Of a DNA stretch of 20,264 nt, positions 1-6,593 are shown in pieces. The position numbers were made by a program, and so were the translations under genes. The notes under the pieces were generated by a model. That model saw nothing but the letters and a program-made list of their open reading frames with translations, had not been told where the DNA came from and did not search any database. Location: contig JAIKXO010000298.1 of the NCBI GenBank assembly GCA_024684065.1, positions 1 through 20,264 of the forward strand, read 5' to 3'. Source of the stretch: Lachnospiraceae bacterium (GTDB lineage: Bacteria > Bacillota_A > Clostridia > Lachnospirales > Lachnospiraceae). Numbering within the stretch: the first letter of the stretch is position 1; each line of letters opens with the position of its first letter.

Positions 1-31
1 GGCCCCCCGGAATCTTCAATCCTGCTGAAGC

Positions 32-568
32 CTAGCCTATATTAAGCTCCTTAAGCTTCCCCATGTCCTTTTTGACAGTTTCCTCGATAGAGCAGATCTT
101 ATCTGCGATACATACGATCAGGGCTTCCCTGCTCCTCGGAATATGGGTAAGAGTAAGCGGCCACATATGGCTTTTAATGATATTCTGCTCTTTTTTTGTA
201 AGTCCGAAGTCCCTCTTGGCATTTTCCAGGGCTATATGCGGATGGTGGTATCCATGGAGCTTGTCCCCATGGTCGTGCCAGTCATACAGAAAATAGTCAT
301 GCAGAATTGCGCCCTTCAGTAACTCCTTCTCATTGATCTTAAGCCTTAAGCCTCTGGCCAGATCAAGGCTTCTCCTCGCAACCCTCAGACAATGTGTGTA
401 AGTCGATATGTTCCCATGCTGGGTGAATGATTTCAGCCTCTTAAAATCTTCGTTTTCCTTGATATTTCCTGTCATTTCGGAAAAATCGCGGTTGTTTCGT
501 TCATGGTGTTTCTTCAATTTTCCATACATCCTTGTATTAGTGTAAGCAGGAACAAATGCTGTCCTCAT
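32..568 (-). CDS. HD-domain phosphohydrolase-like protein
   Basis: This 178-residue protein carries the metal-binding pattern of the HD superfamily: His59 in THCLRVA, the His90-Asp91 doublet in GAILHDYFLYDWH, a further histidine in KSHMWPLT (about 134) and Asp156 in CIADKICS. HD proteins hydrolyse phosphate esters, often of nucleotides, but the substrate of this clostridial subgroup cannot be read from the sequence. There is no signal peptide or membrane segment, so it should be cytosolic. The start is uncertain: the ATG at 568 has no convincing ribosome binding site, the next ATG at 529 has AAGG only one base away, and the first 30 or so residues are unlike a conserved domain. The HD family call is secure; the physiological role is unknown. 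The gene lies downstream of psuG on the same strand, separated by about 190 bp containing repeat copy A. Confidence 0.85.
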   Translation of the reverse strand: MRTAFVPAYTNTRMYGKLKKHHERNNRDFSEMTGNIKENEDFKRLKSFTQHGNISTYTHCLRVARRSLDLARGLRLKINEKELLKGAILHDYFLYDWHDHGDKLHGYHHPHIALENAKRDFGLTKKEQNIIKSHMWPLTLTHIPRSREALIVCIADKICSIEETVKKDMGKLKELNIG

Positions 569-690
569 GACTTAAATCCGGCGGAGGGTACTGTACTCTT
601 CAGTATGGCGGATATTGCCTCCTGCCCCGAAATCCTGAATAATTATATCAAAAAATATGACAGAGAACTACATATTTTTATGATTAAATT
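569..690. other. intergenic gap between HD gene and repeat copy A
   Basis: I see no open frame with a ribosome binding site and no convincing terminator in this AT-rich stretch. It should hold whatever promoter drives the HD gene, but no clear -35/-10 pair stands out. Confidence 0.4.
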
Positions 691-764
691 GCACCGATTT
701 GCGCAGCAAATCGTGTGCTTAGGCATAAACTTCAGTTTATGCCGACCGATTCTGCTTTACCCGG
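691..764 (-). repeat. structured intergenic repeat, copy A
   Basis: Hairpin I occupies 691-718: GCAC and CGATTTGC pair with GCAAATCG and GTGC around the loop gca, with one bulged t. Three bases later, 722-743 forms hairpin II, a perfect 9-bp stem (GGCATAAAC/GTTTATGCC) with loop ttca. A degenerate third part ends near 764 with a CCGG similar to copies B and D. The psuG stop codon (757-759) falls inside this third part, so the last residues of PsuG are probably encoded by the repeat. No T-tract follows on the minus strand, so this is not a standard intrinsic terminator. Strand is assigned from the uniform orientation relative to flanking genes. Confidence 0.75.
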
Positions 765-1683
765 AAAGCCCGGAAAGAGCTACGGCTGTCTTAGCTGCCA
801 GAGCGGCATTGTTGTAAACAAGCTGAATATTACTGTCAAGACTGTCGCCGCCGGTAATGTCCTTAATCCTTGCAAGTAAAAACGGAGTTGTTTCCTTCCC
901 GTGAATACCCTTTTCATCCGCTTCCCTGACTGCCTGGTCAATAGCCTTTCCTATAACTTCCGGATCCATTGAATACTCTTCGGGAATAGGATTAGAAACA
1001 AGGATCCCGCCCTGAAGGCCGAGTTCACGCTTTACATGGATAGCCTCTGCAAGCTCTTTAGGAGAATCAATCTTATAATCAACCTTCAGCCCGCTGTGCC
1101 TCGAATAAAAAGCGGCAAGCTCATCCGTCCGGTATCCGAGTACCGGCACACCCTTTGTCTCAAGATATTCAAGAGTAAGAGGCAGATCAAGTATCGCCTT
1201 GGCACCGGCACATACCACAGTCACGGAAGTCATTGCAAGCTCCTCAAGGTCCGCGGAGATATCGAAGGTCTTCTGTGCCCCTCTGTGTACCCCGCCGATA
1301 CCACCGGTTGCAAAGATCGGGATCCCAGCCATGGCCGCTATGATCATCGTAGTGGCAACCGTTGTCGCTCCGTCCATCCCTTTTGATACGATGATCGGCA
1401 GATCCCTTCTGGAGACCTTGGTAACAGCCTGGCCGGTCTTTCCGAGATATTCTATCTCTTCCCTGCAAAGACCCGCCTTTAAGCGGCCCCCGATTATGGC
1501 AATAGTGGCCGGAACAGCTCCGTTATCACGGATCACCTGCTCAACATTAAGGGCTGTCTCCACATTCTGAGGATAAGGCATTCCGTGAGAGATTATAGTG
1601 GATTCAAGCGCTACAACAGCCCTCCCGTTTTTAACGGCCTCTTTAACTTCAGGCGCAATATCCAGATATTTCTCATAACTCAT
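757..1683 (-). CDS. psuG: pseudouridine-5'-phosphate glycosidase
   Basis: PsuG cleaves the C-C glycosidic bond of pseudouridine 5'-phosphate to give uracil and ribose 5-phosphate in the cytosol, the second step of pseudouridine breakdown. The 308-residue product has the family length (about 310) and its typical blocks in order: VALESTIISHGMPYP, IAIIGGRLKAGL, KVSRRDLPIIVSKGMDGATT, FATGGIGGVHRGA and the late GGILVSNPIPEE block, including the active-site Glu, Lys and Asp region of the family. I chose the ATG at 1683 because AAGGAG lies 10 bases upstream; a GTG at 1692 in the same frame would sit one base from that site. The gene follows psuK by about 115 bp, the common pairing for this pathway, and they are probably co-transcribed. 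The C-terminal LSGLSG runs into repeat copy A, which supplies the stop codon. Confidence 0.96.
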   Translation of the reverse strand: MSYEKYLDIAPEVKEAVKNGRAVVALESTIISHGMPYPQNVETALNVEQVIRDNGAVPATIAIIGGRLKAGLCREEIEYLGKTGQAVTKVSRRDLPIIVSKGMDGATTVATTMIIAAMAGIPIFATGGIGGVHRGAQKTFDISADLEELAMTSVTVVCAGAKAILDLPLTLEYLETKGVPVLGYRTDELAAFYSRHSGLKVDYKIDSPKELAEAIHVKRELGLQGGILVSNPIPEEYSMDPEVIGKAIDQAVREADEKGIHGKETTPFLLARIKDITGGDSLDSNIQLVYNNAALAAKTAVALSGLSG

Positions 1684-1806
1684 ACTTTTCACACTCCTTC
1701 ATGTTTACTCGTATTATAAACCTTATCGAAATCTCCCTTTAAGGTTCCGGTAAAAACGTATTTTCACCGCATCATGAACATCCGAAACAAATTTTACTTC
1801 CGGTAA

Positions 1807-2802
1807 TTACCTGTCCTGTTCCAGACGGATACCTGCTCTCTTTATTGCTGATCCAAGACAGAGCGCCGGATTATTCGTCTTATCTGTTTCCAGGGTAATG
1901 CCTGCAACAGCCATACCGAGCATCATGGAATCCTCGAAAGACATATCTAAAGCATATCCCGTTATCAATCCGGAGAGCAGGGCATCACCGGCTCCGTTTC
2001 CGTTTACCATCTGAGCAGGGATCGGCAGGAGCTTCTTAGCGGCATCTTTATCCGCAAAAAAGGCTCCTCTTGCTGAAAGAGTAATAACGACCCTTTCGGC
2101 CCCTTCTTTAAGAAGTCTGTCAGCGGCTGTCTTCAAACTGTCCATATCGTCCGGATCGATCTTTATTCCGGATAGCACTTCTGCCTCCAGATAGTTCCCG
2201 GTGATCGTGTGGATGAATGGAAGAACACTTTTAAACTTAACCGCCTTTGAACAGGAGACACTTTCCGCGATCACCGGGCAGCGGCTCAGTTTGCATACAG
2301 CCTCGATCGTATCCTCCGGGAGATTCGCGTCAACGACCACCAGACGGCTGTCAGCCAATACTTCGCTTTTTTCCCTCACAAATGAAGGAGTAAGCTTTTT
2401 GTATATATCCATGTCATTGACCGCCAACTCCATATTACCGTCCTCTTCGGTAATAAAAAGATAGACAGAGGTGGAATCCTGTGCACAGAAACAGCTTTCG
2501 GAAGTGTCTATTCCCGCTCTTTTGCAGCTATCCAGCAAAAGTACCGCATATGCATCATCTCCGAAAGCACTGATAAATTTGACCTGATTTCCCAAAAGGC
2601 TCAGATTGTGCGCTATGTTCCGCCCGACCCCGCCTGGAGCGCTCCGGACCTGTCCGGGATTCGAATCTCTTGCAACCAGCTTCTTATAAGGCTTACCGCC
2701 TATGTCGATATTTGCGGCGCCAAAGACCGTGATATATCCGTACCTTCCGGTATGACGATCGTTGTATTTTTCGCAGGGTTCTCTTTTCAGATCAGTACTC
2801 AT
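1807..2802 (-). CDS. psuK: PfkB-family kinase, probable pseudouridine kinase
   Basis: This 331-residue PfkB (ribokinase superfamily) kinase should phosphorylate pseudouridine at the 5' position using ATP, making the substrate of the PsuG encoded next to it. The N-terminal part shows VFGAANIDIGG (substrate-binding Asp33) and the glycine-rich APGGVGRNIAHNL (about 55-67); the C-terminal anion-hole and catalytic-base motif is NGNGAGD, with Asp273 as the expected base. Family membership is clear, but PfkB sequence alone does not fix the sugar or nucleoside used; the pseudouridine assignment rests on the adjacent psuG. The start ATG at 2802 has only a modest site (GGATAGAG) close upstream. A TATAAT at 2853-2858 suggests that the psuK-psuG pair has its own promoter, separate from the fucO gene upstream. 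Confidence 0.9.
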   Translation of the reverse strand: MSTDLKREPCEKYNDRHTGRYGYITVFGAANIDIGGKPYKKLVARDSNPGQVRSAPGGVGRNIAHNLSLLGNQVKFISAFGDDAYAVLLLDSCKRAGIDTSESCFCAQDSTSVYLFITEEDGNMELAVNDMDIYKKLTPSFVREKSEVLADSRLVVVDANLPEDTIEAVCKLSRCPVIAESVSCSKAVKFKSVLPFIHTITGNYLEAEVLSGIKIDPDDMDSLKTAADRLLKEGAERVVITLSARGAFFADKDAAKKLLPIPAQMVNGNGAGDALLSGLITGYALDMSFEDSMMLGMAVAGITLETDKTNNPALCLGSAIKRAGIRLEQDR

Positions 2803-2852
2803 CTCTATCCGGCGACAGTATGGTTTCTTTTTACAGCCGCCTCTTTTTCCAT

Positions 2853-2858
2853 ATTATA
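2853..2858 (-). promoter_or_regulatory. candidate -10 box for psuK-psuG
   Basis: The minus strand reads TATAAT about 50 bases ahead of the psuK start. No good -35 hexamer lies 16-18 bases upstream; that position falls inside the perfect hairpin at 2865-2900, which may affect promoter use. Confidence 0.35.
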
Positions 2859-2864
2859 TGTACA

Positions 2865-2900
2865 GCAAACGACAAAAGCATCAATGCTTTTGCCGTCTGC
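2865..2900 (-). repeat. long hairpin ahead of psuK
   Basis: Read on the minus strand, the two 16-nt arms pair along their whole length around a ttga loop, two of the pairs being G-U. On the plus strand the same positions are A-C mismatches, so the fold is better in a minus-strand transcript (the direction of fucO and psuK). The loop-proximal core pairs CAAAAGCA with TGCTTTTG. No U-tract follows, so it is not a classic terminator. A second small inverted repeat (CATAAACC/GGTTTATG, 2901-2916) lies next to it and resembles hairpin II of the dispersed repeat. Confidence 0.65.
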
Positions 2901-2923
2901 CATAAACCGGTTTATGCCTGACT

Positions 2924-3041
2924 GCACCGATCTGCAAAGCAAATCGTGTGCTCAGGCACGAACCTTAATTCGCATCGAATTAATTCGGCATTTGCTTTAG
3001 CAAATGTCGAATAAGTCTGGTCTGTTTTACAGACCGGATCA
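2924..3041 (-). repeat. structured intergenic repeat, copy B (with insertion)
   Basis: Hairpin I is at 2924-2951 (28 nt as in copies A and D) and is extended by GCCTGA/TCAGGC flanks at 2916-2921 and 2952-2957. The bases after it (tca, then ggca) match the other copies, but a 32-nt insertion (2955-2986) follows, itself foldable as TTAATTCG-cat-CGAATTAA with outer CGAA/TTCG. Hairpin II then resumes at 2987-3008 with the same 9-4-9 geometry, stem GGCATTTGC/GCAAATGTC and loop ttta. Hairpin III (3017-3037) pairs CTGGTCTG with CAGACCGG, and the block ends GGATCA just before the fucO stop codon. The element therefore makes up most of the fucO 3' region. Confidence 0.75.
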
Positions 3042-3044
3042 CTT

Positions 3045-4190
3045 CTACATAAGCTTCTTAAACATCTCCCTGAACTGTGAAAGGTCAGCGTGTCTCGGAT
3101 TGCCCGGTGCGCATGCGTCTGCCGCGGCGGATTCGCAAAGGAAATCAAGATCCTCTTCCTTAAGCTTCTCAAGCTTCGTGGGAATGCCTACATCCACCGA
3201 GAGCTGGCGGACTGCATCTATCGCCGCCTTTCTGTATGCCTCCTGATCCATGCCCGTGGTATCGATATCAAAAGCCTCTGCGATAGCCTTGAACTTCTCT
3301 CCTGTTTCCCCGGCATTGAATTCCATGACGATAGGAAGCATCATTGCGCATGCCACCCCGTGAGGAGTGTCATATACAGCTCCAAGGGTATGGGCCATTG
3401 AATGGGCGATCCCAAGTCCGACATTGGAATAAGCCATGGCTGTGACGTACTGCGCAAGGGCCATCCCCTCCCTTCCGTCAGGGTCGTTCTCAACCGCTTT
3501 CCTTAAGTTCTTTGCGATCAGCCTTATCGCCTCTAAATTCAGGCAATCGGAAAGCTCCCAGGCAGCCGCTGTGGTATAGCCCTCGATAGCATGAGTCAGC
3601 GCATCCATTCCGGTCGAAGCCGTAAGCCCCTTAGGCATGGAAGCCATCATATCGGGGTCAACGACTGCGATATCCGGGATATCGTTAGGGTCTACACATA
3701 CAAACTTACGTTTCTTTTCCACATCGGTAATTACATAATTAATTGTCGATTCCGCGCCTGTTCCTCCGGTTGTGGGAACCGCGATCGTGAACACAGTGCG
3801 GTGCTTCGTAGGTGCCACGCCTTCCAGAGAACGAACATCCTCAAACTCCGGATTGTTTACTATGATCCCTATGCCTTTTCCGGTATCCATGGAGGAACCG
3901 CCGCCGATAGTGATCATGAAATCCGCGCCCGAAGCCTTGTAAGCGGCTACGCCGTTCTTTACGTTTTCGATGGTCGGATTCGGCTTTATATCGGAATAAA
4001 GCTCAAAATCGATCCCGTTCTCCTTAAGAAGATCCGTCACCTTCGCGGTAACACCGAACTTAACCAGATCCGGATCCGATGCCACAAAGGCCTTCTTAAA
4101 GCCCCTGGCCTTTACTATGCCCGGAATCTCATTGATGGCACCGTGGCCATGATAGGAAATGCCGTTTAAAACAAATCGATTAACTCCCAT
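3045..4190 (-). CDS. fucO: iron-dependent alcohol dehydrogenase, FucO-like
   Basis: This 381-residue group III (iron-type) alcohol dehydrogenase resembles E. coli FucO, lactaldehyde:1,2-propanediol oxidoreductase, along its whole length and shares its residue numbering. FucO reduces L-lactaldehyde with NADH, the last step of anaerobic fucose or rhamnose use. The nucleotide-binding part shows ITIGGGSSMDTGKGIG (about 94-108); the metal ligands are Asp196 and His200 in GMDALTHAIEGY, His263 in GIAHSMAH and His277 in YDTPHG. The shared segment NYVITDVEKKRKFVCVDPND is typical of this subgroup. A strong AGGAGGG lies about seven bases before the ATG. No fucose or rhamnose genes are in view, so the physiological substrate could also be another short aldehyde or diol. 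The stop codon abuts repeat copy B. Confidence 0.92.
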   Translation of the reverse strand: MGVNRFVLNGISYHGHGAINEIPGIVKARGFKKAFVASDPDLVKFGVTAKVTDLLKENGIDFELYSDIKPNPTIENVKNGVAAYKASGADFMITIGGGSSMDTGKGIGIIVNNPEFEDVRSLEGVAPTKHRTVFTIAVPTTGGTGAESTINYVITDVEKKRKFVCVDPNDIPDIAVVDPDMMASMPKGLTASTGMDALTHAIEGYTTAAAWELSDCLNLEAIRLIAKNLRKAVENDPDGREGMALAQYVTAMAYSNVGLGIAHSMAHTLGAVYDTPHGVACAMMLPIVMEFNAGETGEKFKAIAEAFDIDTTGMDQEAYRKAAIDAVRQLSVDVGIPTKLEKLKEEDLDFLCESAAADACAPGNPRHADLSQFREMFKKLM

Positions 4191-4359
4191 TTGAAACCCT
4201 CCTGTTAATTTTCTAAGTGAGATCAGAATATACTGCCTCTTTGATCCCTGAAGCAGACCGGATCATTTCCTTAATTATATCTGAAACGCTTCGAAATATC
4301 TACTGACATTTTCAGGCCTGAATGAACAGTTACATACTCACGGCTCACTCTCCACCTTA
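4191..4359 (-). promoter_or_regulatory. fucO upstream region with -10 box and palindrome
   Basis: The minus strand has TATAAT at 4274-4279 with no recognisable -35 at normal spacing. The perfect 12-bp palindrome TTCAGGCCTGAA lies at 4311-4322, about 50 bases upstream of the start point this box would give. That arrangement would suit an activator site, but this is inference from position alone. A 12-base match to the end of repeat copy B (cagaccggatca) also occurs at 4253-4264. Confidence 0.3.
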
Positions 4360-6528
4360 TCACCAGACGCTTATCCTGTCCTCAGGCGCAAGATACATCC
4401 CATCGCCTTCTTTTATATCATAGGTATCAAGGAACTCATCAAACTGCTGCAGTGCTACATTGCATCTCAGATAATTCAGGGGATGCGGATCATAAATAAT
4501 CTGGCTCTCCATAGTCTGAACCGTCTCCGAAAGCCCCCATAAACGCGCATGGGCACGGAAGAAGCTGTCATAGTCAAAACCGTTCACCTTCTCCGCCATT
4601 TTCAGCACACACTTTAAGCCTGCCATATCAGCGATGGCTTCCGTATGTACGACCTGTCCCCTGTAGGGTGTGCCGTCGTCAAAGACAACGACCTGATCAT
4701 AATAGTCCACAACCTTTCCGGCTCTCTTCATGAAAGCATCGTAATCCTCATCCGTCCACCAGTTTCTCACATTTCCTTCCGCGTCATACTGGGCTCCCTC
4801 TGTGTCAAATGCATGAGAGATCTCATGGCCTATGACGCTCCCTAAAGCACCGTACTTTTCCTCTATGCTCATATCACTGTCATAGGACACTTCACAGAAG
4901 AATCCGGGAATGATATTGATCGAGTTATTTTCCGGAGCATAAAAAGCATTCGTATCAAGGATGTTGATTCCCCATATCTCCCTGTCAACCGTGCCGTTTA
5001 TTTTAGACAGATTCTTTTGGTAATAATCATTGTTCAGATCAATATTTGCCTGAAGGTAGTTTCCACCATCCTCTTTAGACGTGACGGAAATCATGGAATC
5101 ATCCTCCCATTTATCCGGATAAACAGCATGTATCGTCATATTTGCAAGCTTGTTTTTAGCCTGCTCCCTCGTTTCTTCCGACAGCCAGTCGATGCTGTCA
5201 AGCATTTCCATATATGTGTCCATGACATCCTGGCAGAATTTCGTTATCTCCTGCTTCACTCCGTCATCAATGTAACGTTCGATATAGAGCCTGGACATAT
5301 TGTCCGGGAATGTAGCCATAGTTAACGAATACGCAAACTCTTCATCCGAAGAGCTCTCTGTTATACCCATAAAGGTATTCATCAGTTCCTCGTATTTCCT
5401 GAAAGCCTCCTCATCTATCCCGTTTATATAACTAACGGCGCTATGTGTCAGAACATAAGCCTTAATCCCCGGAAGGTTCTCTTCCGTATAGAGACCGTCA
5501 AGTCCCTTAAGCCACTTTGGCTCAGGCAGATTTATGAGCCTTGATTCCGCATAACCCCGCTTTTCCATATACTCTGCCAGCGGATAATGAGGCGACATTT
5601 CTTTCAGCTCTTCCATAGTGACCTGATTGATACGCTGCTTCAGAGCATCGGGGGCACTCGATTCAAGCACCGTCATTTTATATTCCGCTACCTTTGCCTC
5701 AAAATCAAACAGATCCTTAAGAATGCCCGGTATCTCATCCCCGCCATAGCCTAAACGCTCCAGCATATAGGAATATAATTCTTCATAAAGCTCCTTCGTT
5801 CTTTTTCCGTCTTCCGTAATCTCCTTATATTCCGCCGGATCGCCAAGGGTCAGTCCCGTTGATCTGATCACTACTTCATACAGCGAGGAATCATCAGCAT
5901 TATACCCGATGCCCACTCCCGAAAGCATCGCCCCATATTCAAAATTCAGGTCGGAAAGAAGAAATTCTGTCATCCCGTCAAGGGTCTCTACCTTATCAAG
6001 CTCTTTAAAAAAGGGCATCAGCGGTTTTACACCGACCTCGTTCCTTGTATCCCAGTCAAGAATAAGTTCATAGTAATTCTGTACGATCTGCGCGTCTCTC
6101 CCGGTCAGGGTCTTATCATGCAGTATTTCAAGGCATCTTTCCTTAACGGTGTCCACCGCCTGAAGCAAAGGAGCATCGACGGAATATCCGGGGCTGAACT
6201 TTACGTCCCTCAGATAATCATGATTTATGTTCAGGTAGAAATCGTCTTTCAGATCAGCATTTACTTCGTCAGTAACCATGCCATATATATTGGAGTTGAT
6301 CCACGGCTTCATGACGGACGGATCCATCGGAAAATCTGAAGCCCCGTTTTCAGCGTCTCCCGGCTGCGTTTCAGAAGCCCCGGTGCCTGTAAGCGTCCCA
6401 AGCTGATCCGAAATAACCTGAATCTCTTCGGTGAATGCATTAATCTCCGAAGGTGAACAGCCGGACAGCATTGCCAGAAGCATTGCCGCCGCAAGCATGA
6501 TTGATAAAACTCGTTTTGATTGTCTCAT
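4360..6528 (-). CDS. M13-family (neprilysin-like) zinc metallopeptidase, lipoprotein
   Basis: This 722-residue protein is a surface-anchored M13 peptidase. The N-terminus is a lipoprotein signal: basic MRQSKR, a hydrophobic stretch and the lipobox LSGC with Cys24, followed by a Ser/Glu/Gly-rich linker to about residue 65. The large N-terminal M13 domain precedes the catalytic domain, which has NAFYAPENNSINIIPG (about 527-542), the zinc motif HEISH (568-572) in VIGHEISHAFD, the third ligand Glu630 with Asp634 in EAIADMAGLK, and His682/Arg688 in DPHPLNYLR, which corresponds to the substrate-binding region of neprilysin. It ends in ISVW, like the family's hydrophobic C-terminus. All expected active-site residues are present, so it should be an active oligopeptidase outside the membrane. 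AGGAG lies seven bases before the ATG. It follows the sensor kinase gene by 65 bp and may share its transcript. Confidence 0.95.
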   Translation of the reverse strand: MRQSKRVLSIMLAAAMLLAMLSGCSPSEINAFTEEIQVISDQLGTLTGTGASETQPGDAENGASDFPMDPSVMKPWINSNIYGMVTDEVNADLKDDFYLNINHDYLRDVKFSPGYSVDAPLLQAVDTVKERCLEILHDKTLTGRDAQIVQNYYELILDWDTRNEVGVKPLMPFFKELDKVETLDGMTEFLLSDLNFEYGAMLSGVGIGYNADDSSLYEVVIRSTGLTLGDPAEYKEITEDGKRTKELYEELYSYMLERLGYGGDEIPGILKDLFDFEAKVAEYKMTVLESSAPDALKQRINQVTMEELKEMSPHYPLAEYMEKRGYAESRLINLPEPKWLKGLDGLYTEENLPGIKAYVLTHSAVSYINGIDEEAFRKYEELMNTFMGITESSSDEEFAYSLTMATFPDNMSRLYIERYIDDGVKQEITKFCQDVMDTYMEMLDSIDWLSEETREQAKNKLANMTIHAVYPDKWEDDSMISVTSKEDGGNYLQANIDLNNDYYQKNLSKINGTVDREIWGINILDTNAFYAPENNSINIIPGFFCEVSYDSDMSIEEKYGALGSVIGHEISHAFDTEGAQYDAEGNVRNWWTDEDYDAFMKRAGKVVDYYDQVVVFDDGTPYRGQVVHTEAIADMAGLKCVLKMAEKVNGFDYDSFFRAHARLWGLSETVQTMESQIIYDPHPLNYLRCNVALQQFDEFLDTYDIKEGDGMYLAPEDRISVW

Positions 6529-6593
6529 AGTACTTCTCCTCTCTGCAAAGTTTTCTAAAGTCTTCTTTCAAAAACCGGAGTAATTGATCTTTC

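Noticed and set aside
11..29. CTTCA/TGAAG hairpin at the left edge as a terminator for the HD gene
   Set aside because: Short stem with no T-run on either side.
1741..1790. Imperfect hairpin CGGTGAAAA/TTTTTACCG between psuK and psuG as a terminator
   Set aside because: The stem contains a bulge and no T-tract follows on the minus strand; the two genes are more likely co-transcribed.
4253..4264. 12-base match (cagaccggatca) to the end of repeat copy B upstream of fucO
   Set aside because: Too short and without a hairpin partner; may be a fragment but cannot be separated from chance.
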